A stretch of 64,000 nucleotides of DNA from PGYR01 sp034670025 (GTDB taxonomy: Bacteria; Bacteroidota; Ignavibacteria; Kapaibacteriales; UBA2268). The notes under the pieces are model-generated. The model was given only the letters and a program-made list of their open reading frames with translations, did not search any database and was not told where the DNA came from. Positions 7,725-16,900 of the stretch are shown here, in pieces. The translations under genes were made by a program, and so were the position numbers. The DNA is taken from NCBI GenBank assembly GCA_034670025.1, contig JAXMOE010000001.1, positions 434,001-498,000 on the forward strand. Direction: 5' to 3'. Within the stretch, counting starts at the first letter, position 1. The number at the start of each line of letters is the position of its first letter.

Positions 7725-10700
7725 ATGAATAGATTATTACAAATATTAATACTCGCATTTGTTATTGCACCTTCATTACTTCCAGCTCAACAAGAGTTAA
7801 AGTTAGAGGATATGCTTCCACCATATCTATTGGATGCTGTTATTTTAAAGAATGGACATTTTTATGCTAAGACCTCATATTTGAATCCATCAGATGACCC
7901 GAAATCTCTGATATATAGTGAAGACGGTGGTGGAATAACTCCTCCGAACTTTACCTCCCATGTGCATTTGATGATTGATGGGATTATATTTCAATTGCCT
8001 TTTGAAGAGAATCCTACGACGGAAATGCCACCACCTCAAAATTCTTTGACAGTTTCAAGGCTATTTCGAGACACCCTAGGCGGAATACCAAGGATAAATT
8101 CAGAGTTAATTGCCGATATGCCAGATGGTGAAAAAGTTAGGTTCACATTTTCTATGGAGCCAAGCAAAAGACCAAGTGGTGGCTTTATAAAAATGTCAGT
8201 TACTGCCGATACTTCATCAAAAGCTCATGATGTCGGTGTACTATTGCTAATAGATACAAAAATCGGTGATAACGACAGGGCACCAATCGTAACATCTTAT
8301 GGATATTATAACACAGAACAACAGTTCACCGAAGCTGTATTACCTCGGATACCTGAGTTCTGGTTAGCACTGGAAGCTAGTACCGTTCAGCCAGGTCTGA
8401 CTGCAAGGGGCAATTTGAAAGAACAAGGGCTGATAGCACCTGACTTTTTTATGTTTGGGAACTGGGCTGATTACACTGCACAAAGTACGGTTAAGGGACT
8501 TGGTAAGTTCTTGTGGAATGACAGAAATGCCGACAATACTCTAACTTATACCGATAGTGCTGTACTATTAATATGGGACGAACAATCTGTAGGAGCAGGG
8601 CAGAAGAAAGTCCTCGCTTCAACAGAAATTGGTATAGTTGACTCGCTTGAGGTAGTCAATGCAGGTTCAACTACCGGTGGTGGGCAAACGGCAGGTGCTG
8701 GCGACGGTATATTCTATGCGAGACCCGATGGCTGTGTGCCATTTGATACATTGCATCAGGTTGATTGCAATGACCCTGATTATCACCCATATTACCCAGA
8801 TACTTTGGATGTATTGTTTATTATCACAAACACGAAAGACAATACTTTCAATAATGTAAGAATAGAGCTTGATGCTCTTCCAGCAGGGCTGCACACAGAT
8901 GCCATTCTTAATAGTATAACGCCGGATGCATTGGTCGAAAATACATCAGCAGTTGGTGTAGTCTCATTTTTTGCAGACCCGAGACTATTCGACGCTGATT
9001 TGAAAGTACCAATAAGATTAATGGGTAATGTAAATGACACACTTGCAGTAGATGAGTTATGCGTTACAGTTCCTGGGATTCTTAGCAGAGATTCTATTCC
9101 TGATATGGATTTTGGATTTGTTTGTCCGTCAACGGCAGACACAACTGCAGCACGAATATTTCTTAAAGATGTAAGGTGCCGCGATGTGGTAGATATTTAT
9201 ATAGAGGGGAATGTTCCCGATGTAAACTACTTCAATATTGCACAAACTTTACCATTAACATTGCAACCAAATGTTGCAACTCCTCTTGATATACATTTCC
9301 AGCCAGGTGCTTTGGGTAATTATCAGGTAAATCTGATAGTAGAGATACGTGATTATGATGGCTTCCCAGGCGGAGATACCCTCATTGTAAGAGATACAGC
9401 TGTTATATCAGGCACAGGCAAAAGCGAAGAGTTTTTCCTTGCTAATGAAACTGATACTCTTGATTTGGGAGCTATATGTATTGGTGATACTGCTACATTC
9501 GAATGGGCAATACTCAACCAAGGTGGCTGTGACGTTACAATCCAAGATTATAACTTTTACAGAAATACGTTGAACCAATACTCACTTGCGAATGCTAATG
9601 AGTACCCTTTGGTAATACCCAAACAAGATGATGGTTCTATTGGAAGGGCTTTGATTCAGTTCATTCCAAATACTCAGGGCCCAGATACCACTTTGCTGGT
9701 GATTGAAAGTCCGTCAGCACCAGGTTTTGATACTCTTGTAGTAATTGGTAGGGGAGATCTACCAATATTTGAGATACAGCAAACCGAAGTTGATTTCGAT
9801 ACAATCTGCCCTGGAACAAAATATCCTTTCAGTCTTGAATTGGATAACCCTACAGCTTGTGTTGTCGATATAGATACAGTCTTCATCACATCAACTACTA
9901 ACGCATTTACTGCAAATCCTGTGAGATTTACAATACCCTCCAATGGTAGTGCAAATGCTAATATTGTTGCTGAATTTACTAATGAGGGAGATTACAGCGG
10001 TACTATTACAATTAGAACAAGTACGGGATTTGAGATTACGAGAGATATAAAAGCTGTGGTAGTGACGCGGTCACTCGATACAGAGACCCCCAAAGATTTT
10101 GGCGATGTAAGAGTTGGAAACTCATCTGTACTTCAGGCAACTGTTACATCTACAGGGTCAGCAGGTGTTGAGATAGATGAGATAAGAGTAAGGGGTATTC
10201 ATCCGAATGATTATACAGTTATTCTGCCTGCTGGAGTTAATTACCCTATCTACCTGAATCCGGGAGAGAGTCAGACATTTGATATTCAATTTGATCCACA
10301 AGATATAGAAAATAGATCGGCATTTATTGACTATATAATGAATGACGATGCAATATGTGAAGACCCAGAAAACACAGAACTAACAGGCCGTGGATTCAGA
10401 CCAGTTATTAATATGAGGGATAACTCTATCTATCTCGGTGAGATTTGTATAGGTGAATCCATAGACACAACAACTGCTATAAGAAATTTTGGGAATGGTG
10501 ATTTGGATGTAACTTCAGTAATTGAGTCTGGCAATGGGAATATAAATGTAGGTGTTAGCTTACCGCTGACAATAGCGATTGACCAAAGTGAAGATGTAAA
10601 TATAAACTTCTCTCCTGATCAAATAGGTGACTTTGAAAAGAAGATATATTTTGAAAGTAATGGTGATTGGTTGGCAGGATCAGACACGCTATTGATAAGA

Positions 10701-11432
10701 GGTAGGGGAGTTGTTTGTGCTGATATATTTGTGGAGAGTGTAATTGGTGTAGTTGGAACAGATGTAAATGTTCCTATTAGAATTGTTCCGAAAGACGGAA
10801 CAGGGCTGACTACAGAAGATATTGCTCAGCTGATGAATGATGCCAATACGACTGGTATTGATTTCACAATTTCTCATAACCATAGAATTGCTCGTTTTAA
10901 TGACACGCCTGTCAATGAGGGCTATATAGCAGGGAATGAAAATTTGACAATAAATATGGATAATATTAATGTAACATCAAGTGGTATTGTTAACCAAGAT
11001 GGACTACTCGCAATGCTGAATGCTGAAGTGCTATTAGGTGACGATTTTGAGACTCCACTGGTAATAGAAGTAGATAATTTTGCAGATGGATATTCCAGAA
11101 TAAATACGGAAGACGGTAGGCTGATAGCAGAGTACTGCTCATTTGACAAGAGATTAATCGATGCTACAAATGCGAACGGATTAATATTCGATATCAGACC
11201 AAACCCAATAAATAATATTGGCTACTTTGAACTATATCTGAAAGAGCAAAGAGAAGTTAATATCAATGTATATGATAACCTTGGAACACAAGTAACAACA
11301 ATAAGCAAAAACCTATCGGAAGGCCCTCACTTAGTACAATTCGATGCGAACGATTTCAATTCTGGTACATATTCTGTAGTAGTGCAATCAGGTGAGATTA
11401 TATATAACGCGCGAATGGTGATAGTGAAGTAA
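7725..11432 (+). CDS. ASH-repeat T9SS cargo protein
   Basis: 1235 residues. Signal peptide (MNRLLQILILAFVIAPSLLPAQ), then an unassigned beta-rich region (about 25-330), then at least five choice-of-anchor-D/ASH repeats (about 330-1000). The repeats carry the recurring element 'D-L/F-G-x-I/V-C-x-G-D/S-x-x' at their starts, seen as LDLGAICIGDTATF, VDFDTICPGTKYPF and IYLGEICIGESIDT. The end is a T9SS type A sorting domain (about 1160-1235: FDIRPNPINN ... FNSGTYSVVVQSG ... RMVIVK). Likely a cell-surface or secreted adhesin-like protein. It starts one base after the OmpA gene stop codon, so translation is probably coupled. Confidence 0.85.
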   Translation: MNRLLQILILAFVIAPSLLPAQQELKLEDMLPPYLLDAVILKNGHFYAKTSYLNPSDDPKSLIYSEDGGGITPPNFTSHVHLMIDGIIFQLPFEENPTTEMPPPQNSLTVSRLFRDTLGGIPRINSELIADMPDGEKVRFTFSMEPSKRPSGGFIKMSVTADTSSKAHDVGVLLLIDTKIGDNDRAPIVTSYGYYNTEQQFTEAVLPRIPEFWLALEASTVQPGLTARGNLKEQGLIAPDFFMFGNWADYTAQSTVKGLGKFLWNDRNADNTLTYTDSAVLLIWDEQSVGAGQKKVLASTEIGIVDSLEVVNAGSTTGGGQTAGAGDGIFYARPDGCVPFDTLHQVDCNDPDYHPYYPDTLDVLFIITNTKDNTFNNVRIELDALPAGLHTDAILNSITPDALVENTSAVGVVSFFADPRLFDADLKVPIRLMGNVNDTLAVDELCVTVPGILSRDSIPDMDFGFVCPSTADTTAARIFLKDVRCRDVVDIYIEGNVPDVNYFNIAQTLPLTLQPNVATPLDIHFQPGALGNYQVNLIVEIRDYDGFPGGDTLIVRDTAVISGTGKSEEFFLANETDTLDLGAICIGDTATFEWAILNQGGCDVTIQDYNFYRNTLNQYSLANANEYPLVIPKQDDGSIGRALIQFIPNTQGPDTTLLVIESPSAPGFDTLVVIGRGDLPIFEIQQTEVDFDTICPGTKYPFSLELDNPTACVVDIDTVFITSTTNAFTANPVRFTIPSNGSANANIVAEFTNEGDYSGTITIRTSTGFEITRDIKAVVVTRSLDTETPKDFGDVRVGNSSVLQATVTSTGSAGVEIDEIRVRGIHPNDYTVILPAGVNYPIYLNPGESQTFDIQFDPQDIENRSAFIDYIMNDDAICEDPENTELTGRGFRPVINMRDNSIYLGEICIGESIDTTTAIRNFGNGDLDVTSVIESGNGNINVGVSLPLTIAIDQSEDVNINFSPDQIGDFEKKIYFESNGDWLAGSDTLLIRGRGVVCADIFVESVIGVVGTDVNVPIRIVPKDGTGLTTEDIAQLMNDANTTGIDFTISHNHRIARFNDTPVNEGYIAGNENLTINMDNINVTSSGIVNQDGLLAMLNAEVLLGDDFETPLVIEVDNFADGYSRINTEDGRLIAEYCSFDKRLIDATNANGLIFDIRPNPINNIGYFELYLKEQREVNINVYDNLGTQVTTISKNLSEGPHLVQFDANDFNSGTYSVVVQSGEIIYNARMVIVK

Positions 11433-11437
11433 CTTTA

Positions 11438-12043
11438 ATGAAACTAAATAATCTAAACATGAAATACAAAACCATTTATATCATTATTTATATATTTTTC
11501 ACTTTCTGTTATTCTTCATTCTCCTCAAGTGATAGTAATTGGCAGAAATTGAATACAGCAATTGAGAAATTGTCTAGTGATTCTGTTGATTGTAAGAATC
11601 AAGAAGAATTTTTCAACTTATTTCCGAAAGATAGTAATACATTTTATAGATATTTTTTAAACAACCCCAATATTGAAAATAGGAAGCAAATTACTTTCTC
11701 AGAGAATGTAGTGGAAAGATACTTTCAATTAAGTTGTATTGATGATAGTTTATTTTTTAGCAGAACTATTGAACTATATATTCAATTGGATGAATGGATT
11801 TCACATGCAATGTTTCAGTATCATCTCTATCATAAAATCAATGAAAACTTTTTGATATTTATTAAAACATTAAAGAAATTTGATATGAAGAGTCAATCTA
11901 AGTTTTGGAACTATTACTTTGACAATCATCATCCTGATGACCGTTTTAGTGAAAAATTTGAGCAGTTGAGAGAAACAGAACCTGATATTTATAAGGTTAT
12001 ATTCAATGAATTTAACAAAAGTCTAAAAAAACATTCTCATTGA
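11438..12043 (+). CDS. Exported protein of unknown function
   Basis: Up to 201 residues. Two starts are possible: ATG at 11438, five bases after the cargo gene, or ATG at 11459, which gives the more typical signal peptide MKYKTIYIIIYIFFTFCYSSFSS. The mature part is charged and probably helical with no recognised domain. Base composition is more AT-rich than the preceding operon. It could be the tail of that operon or the first of four small exported proteins (11.4-13.8 kb) that look like accessory genes. Confidence 0.6.
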   Translation: MKLNNLNMKYKTIYIIIYIFFTFCYSSFSSSDSNWQKLNTAIEKLSSDSVDCKNQEEFFNLFPKDSNTFYRYFLNNPNIENRKQITFSENVVERYFQLSCIDDSLFFSRTIELYIQLDEWISHAMFQYHLYHKINENFLIFIKTLKKFDMKSQSKFWNYYFDNHHPDDRFSEKFEQLRETEPDIYKVIFNEFNKSLKKHSH

Positions 12044-12070
12044 GATATTAGAAGATAAAGGTACAAATAA

Positions 12071-12814
12071 ATGAAATTCAATTTGATAATTTTAAATCTA
12101 ATATTTTTAACCACTAGTTTAAATTCTCAAAACTATTTTGCTACTAAATTGGAAGAAAATACTTTTGTTTCTACTTGTGTAGATGACTCAAGTCAAGTTA
12201 GAATTCCAGAACATGTAACTAAAATGATAGTTGAAAATTTAAATATTGGGGAGGGATATATTCAATTCGAATGTGCATTTAATATTTTTTATAATGAAAA
12301 CTATGATATTTATATTATTAAAACAAATGAAGTTTCCATTAAATTTTATAGCATTGTTTTATTCAATAAGAAAAATAAGAACACTCATTTTCTTAAGGAT
12401 GAAATATATGCTAATAATATGGAGAATAATGAATCTGGTTTCAGTGAAGAATATAGGTTGATTAATGAAAACCTGTTGGAAATCCAAGATATAGATAATG
12501 ATAATAACAATGAGATCCTAATTAGAGAAAGAATGCATAATGGAACTGCAATTAACACAGTAAATTTGCACTATTACAAGATTATTAATGACGAATTAAT
12601 TAAACTATTTACTATTGAGGAATCAACAGTAATGCCAATGACAGAAAATACAATATTGAGAAGAAAGTTAGAAGGAAATATGGTTTTTGTATCTGACGAA
12701 AAAGGTAGACTAATAGGTAAATATAAAATTGATTTAAAAAGTGGAAAAGTTTCAAATATAAAAATGTATGATTCTCAATATGAAAAGTTCATAATTGGCA
12801 TTTATGGAGAATGA
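12071..12814 (+). CDS. Exported protein with a DxDxDxNxE calcium-loop-like motif
   Basis: 247 residues with a signal peptide (MKFNLIILNLIFLTTSLNSQ). Around residues 139-152 is IQDIDNDNNNEILIRE, which matches the D-x-D-x-D-x-x-x-E pattern of FG-GAP/EF-hand-like calcium loops found in small secreted proteins. No named family recognised. The last 12 codons plus the following intergenic region and ribosome binding site recur, as a non-coding copy, at 13296-13380, so this gene has been involved in a local duplication. Confidence 0.6.
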   Translation: MKFNLIILNLIFLTTSLNSQNYFATKLEENTFVSTCVDDSSQVRIPEHVTKMIVENLNIGEGYIQFECAFNIFYNENYDIYIIKTNEVSIKFYSIVLFNKKNKNTHFLKDEIYANNMENNESGFSEEYRLINENLLEIQDIDNDNNNEILIRERMHNGTAINTVNLHYYKIINDELIKLFTIEESTVMPMTENTILRRKLEGNMVFVSDEKGRLIGKYKIDLKSGKVSNIKMYDSQYEKFIIGIYGE

Positions 12815-12863
12815 TTGTTTAATAAAAGTTGACTACAAAAATACTAAGGTGAATTTAGATGAA
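12777..12863 (+). repeat. Local duplication, copy 1: gene tail plus ribosome binding site
   Basis: Covers the last codons of the gene at 12071-12814, the 44-base intergenic region with the AAGGTGAA ribosome binding site, and the first codons of the next gene. It closely matches 13296-13380 over its whole length, with scattered substitutions and small gaps. Here the sequence is coding at its left end. Confidence 0.75.
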
Positions 12864-13302
12864 GCAATTAACAAACTTACTTTACTTAATGTTAATTTTA
12901 TCTTGTCAACAAAATGTTCCAATATCTGAAAAGACTAGTGACTACATAATCCAATCAGTTAAGATTGATAGTAAAGAATTGGAAGCAAAAAATCTTCAGA
13001 TGAATAAGGAAGAAATTTGGATTCAATATAAAAAGTACTCTACATTAGATCCAAATGATAGTATTCCTAGAAAGAACTGTCATTTAATTTTAGATTCAAA
13101 TGTTGTTAGAATATATGTTAATGGAATATTAAAAGAAGAACATAAATTAATTAGAGATAATCGATATTCTTTTCTTAGCTATTATTTTGAGGATAAACCT
13201 GATGACATACTTCAATATCTTGACGAAGATCAAAGTAGATTAGTTATCAAACGAAATTTTTATGATGGAGTTCAAGAATTTTATATTAAGCAAACAATAT
13301 GA
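12859..13302 (+). CDS. Lipoprotein of unknown function
   Basis: 147 residues. The N-terminus MKQLTNLLYLMLILSC has a lipobox (LILSC, Cys 16), so the protein is predicted to be lipid-anchored. The remainder is charged with no recognised domain. It has a good ribosome binding site (AGGTGA, 8-9 bases before ATG) that is copied in front of the next gene. The gene lies exactly between the two copies of the local duplication, as if it had been inserted together with one copy. Confidence 0.6.
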   Translation: MKQLTNLLYLMLILSCQQNVPISEKTSDYIIQSVKIDSKELEAKNLQMNKEEIWIQYKKYSTLDPNDSIPRKNCHLILDSNVVRIYVNGILKEEHKLIRDNRYSFLSYYFEDKPDDILQYLDEDQSRLVIKRNFYDGVQEFYIKQTI

Positions 13303-13380
13303 AAAGTTTATAATTGGCTTTTATGGGAAATGATTATTTTAAAAAAGTGGCTACAAAATGCAAAGGTGAAATTAAATGAA
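13296..13380 (+). repeat. Local duplication, copy 2: non-coding relic of gene tail plus ribosome binding site
   Basis: Begins at the last codons of the lipoprotein gene (TGA at 13300-13302) and ends at the first codons of the next gene. Matches 12777-12863, but the part that encodes the end of the upstream protein in copy 1 is here out of frame and after a stop codon. Only the ribosome binding site (AAAGGTGAA) is still in use. This is a scar of tandem duplication or of insertion of a gene cassette. Confidence 0.75.
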
Positions 13381-13774
13381 CCCCTTACAATTAAGTAAAA
13401 CTATAGCTATCCTATCTATCTTTTTGTTAGTTAGTTGTGATAATTATAGGTTCAAAAATATTATTGGTAACTATTATTTAGTAAAATCTGAAACGCAATC
13501 TGATATGTATAGTTTGAATTATAACTATGACGGAGGATATCCGTGTGTAATTAATAAAAATGTTATAGCAATTGGTTTTGACAAAAATTTTCTTTTAGTG
13601 AAGCAAGCTAAGGATACTAAGATTAAATTCTATATTATACTTCATCCTCTGGAAACAAAGAATACTCCCCAAGATATTGAATATAAAATTGGCCCATTAA
13701 ATAGGATTGAGTTAGAGAATAAACGAAAAGAATTGGCGATTCCAGATACAATATACTTTTATAATATCAAATAA
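13376..13774 (+). CDS. Small lipoprotein, DUF3997-like
   Basis: 132 residues with a lipoprotein signal (AILSIFLLVSC, Cys near residue 21). The mature part has the layout GNYYLV ... GYPCVINKNVIAIGFDKNFLLVKQ, which resembles DUF3997-type lipoproteins of Bacteroidota and Bacillota. No biochemical role is known for that family. It is the last gene of the plus-strand run and is followed by a terminator region shared with the convergent gene at 13918. The family match is by eye, so moderate confidence. Confidence 0.6.
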   Translation: MNPLQLSKTIAILSIFLLVSCDNYRFKNIIGNYYLVKSETQSDMYSLNYNYDGGYPCVINKNVIAIGFDKNFLLVKQAKDTKIKFYIILHPLETKNTPQDIEYKIGPLNRIELENKRKELAIPDTIYFYNIK

Positions 13775-13856
13775 TATTATGACTGCCATTTTAAACTTTG
13801 CATTGTTAGTGAAAAGATATGCTAAAAAACTCTCTAAACATCCCCTCTTTTGAAAC

Positions 13857-13893
13857 AAAAAAATCCCGACACAATCTCTTAGCATCGGGATTT
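13857..13893 (-). terminator. Intrinsic terminator of the 1486-residue T9SS cargo gene
   Basis: A 9-bp perfect stem, AAATCCCGA (13861-13869) and TCGGGATTT (13885-13893), with a 15-base loop. On the minus strand the second arm runs into a T-run (A-run at 13857-13863 on plus). It lies about 25 bases beyond the stop codon of the gene that ends at 13918. Confidence 0.8.
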
Positions 13894-13917
13894 AAAGCTT
13901 AATCTGCTATCAGTTAA

Positions 13918-16900
13918 TTACTTTATAAGTATCAGCTTCTGTGTTGTGTATATATCCTCAGCTTCCAGTTTTACTAAATATGTACCAGACGGTAACCCCT
14001 TAGGATTCCAACTACTGTTAATTACACCTGCTTCGTAGAAGCCTTCAGCAAGTTCTGCAATTTTATTTCCGTACATATCATAAACTCCCAATCTTACATA
14101 AGAGTTACTATTCAACTTGAATGATATATTTGTCTCATCAGTAACAGGGTTTGGAACTACTGCTATTCTACTTTCATCGAAAACTAAGCCAGTGATAGGT
14201 CCTGTTTCTACGTCAGTTGTAATATCAACTGGTTCTGATGGACATCCGCTTCTGTACTCTCCATCAATTGCTGCCACTCTGATTGATATTCCTTCATTGC
14301 TTTCCAATGGGAACTGAACTTGATTGTCATTAGCATAAGCTATAGCATAAGTTGAATCATTGCCATCTTTGTCAGTAACTATTACGTAGTATCCGGCTAC
14401 GTTTGCCATATTACTCGGCATCCAATTAACTGTCATCAGCTTTCCTGTTGTGTAGTAAACGGCACTCATGTCATGCGGTGGAGGCAAAGAATTTTTATTA
14501 TTGACTACTGGTGCATCTGCATAGCCAGTAACTATTAGTTCTTCGTCAGCAGTCTGCACATAAGCATAAATATGATTACTACAGTAGCCCATCGAATCTG
14601 CCATAGTGAATACGTATTCAGCTTGAGTTGCAGGGGCTTCTGCAAATTGGATTCCATCATATCCGTCTCCATTGTCATCTATGTAGAACTCAATTATATC
14701 TGTCGGCTCGAATGTACTCACATCCCAAGATAACGTAACTTCTTCGTCTTTCTGTGTTGCAGAAATAGAGAAAGGTGTTTCTTTTTCAGTTAAGTAAACT
14801 TCCACAATGTCATCCTCGGAACCATCAAGTAATACTATTTTCCATTCGCCAGCCATAGGTGTTTCAACTGACCAGAATGAAGTCATTCCATCATCAGAGT
14901 TAAAGTGCAGAATATTCGCATCCTCATCGGGTTCGGTCAGCTCAGTTCCGTCAGGCATTATTAATTTGCTTTCTGGTGCTTGAGTTTCGTTATTTATTCT
15001 AACATACATCCACTCTGTATTTGAGGGGATGTTTATGCTTTTCTCAATATCTGCTAATAATATACTGTCGTCTGGTTTTATTGAGTTTCCACTCTTTCCT
15101 TGCTTAACAATAGATGGTATAATTTGCTTTCCTTTATTGTAAGTAAAGAACTCAGTGTCATTGCTCGCTTTTGTCAAATCTAATTGGAAATTAAACTTAC
15201 CAAGACTGACAAAATCACATTCTGTATAAATATGACGTGTATTTTCAGACATATTAATCAAGGCATTCATCGATGCAGTATATGGTAGCTCAAGTCTTGC
15301 CTCGATAATATCATAAGGAAACCCTTTGAATGGTAGTTTTGGTAAAGTCAGACTACCATTTACTCTTCCTGTAAATTTACTTACATCTGCTTTGTAACCC
15401 ATATCGAAAGCACCATTGAGCAAATAAGCTTTTCCGTCAAAAGTACCACACTTTAGTTGAGAAGTCAGTTTCAATAATGAATTATTGTAATCAAACTTAA
15501 TTTCAGGAGTACCAGTTATCTGCCAATAATCAGTAGTTGGCAACTTCATAAAATTAGCAACACCATTAATGTAGATAGTAGATGGTGCTTTGTAGCCAGC
15601 TCTTGCCGTTATCTCCATCAAGTCTTTGTTTAAGCAGTTGTTTACTGTTCCGCCAAATGTAAGTTCAAGCGGTGGAAATGCAAGTCCATGAGCTTTTCCT
15701 TCTAGTCCTAATATACATACTCCAGTATTACCAATTGGCACTCCTTTTGTCAGTGTAGCTTTGAATCCAACACTGTCGAGCTTAGCTTCTCTGAGTGCTG
15801 CTCCTGCACCAACTTTCATAAATGGCACAGTGAATTGAGCTCCTAAGGAAAGTTTATCAAGCTTCTGATCATAGTTATAAGTTAATTCATTAAGGCAGAA
15901 TTTTGGTGCTGGTGATAAATTAGAAACTTCAAATCCATCAAAGTACATTCCGGCATTTTTTTGTATTTTTAGTCCTTTTACTTTTATACCCGTATCAACT
16001 GGTTTCTTACCATCTTTATCACAACCAGGAGCGAATCCAGGTATTTTAATTGATGCACTGATTTCTACACCAGTTGCATTTGTACCACCTATCAGCTTAA
16101 TATCTGATATCTTCTCGACTTGAATACCACATACTTTTGGGGCAGATTTGAGTGATTGATTCAACAGATTAGTAAAACTTCCATTCGATCCTAAAAGCTC
16201 AACATCAACAAGATTACCACTCATTAATGTAATGCTTCCGTTGCCACCACCCGGAAGTGGGACGTTTTTTACTGAGAAAGTACCATTTGCTTTAAGTTTC
16301 AGAGTTTCTTTATTTATTTCCATTGTTCCGTTGAACGAGATGAGGTTATTTATCAGAACTTCTCCATTTGATTTTATAACTGGATCTCCTTCTTTCTCTT
16401 CCCATCCAGTTTTGGTACAAAACTCAAATGATCCTTCCGTCCAACAAGAGTCAACACTTACGTCAACATTTACAATAGATTCCTCTGAATCTACGTACTC
16501 ATCCTTTGAGGCATAGAACTTTATTTCATATTCCTCTTGTTCTTTATCTTCGGGAACTAAAATGTCATAAGGCCTTATTCCTTCTGCGTTTGTAGCACCC
16601 AGTAGTCTGAAAGATTTTTCATCATTTAATCCGTCTTGTATATATATTTGAGCATCTTCAACTGGGACAGATTCACCTTCTATTTCTTCTGTAACTGTAA
16701 TCTCTATTTTTTCAGATTCATTGGGTTTTAGCTTGTAGTCAGTATTTGGAGTAATGCTTATCAATAGCACAGGTATCTCTCCGACAATAACTCTTACTTT
16801 TAATGGGGCGGATTTCTGGTCTTCATCTAAAGTCTCATTAGCGAAGAAAGTAAACTCATAGGCAGAGTCTTTTGTATCTTTTGGAATAGGATATTTGTAT

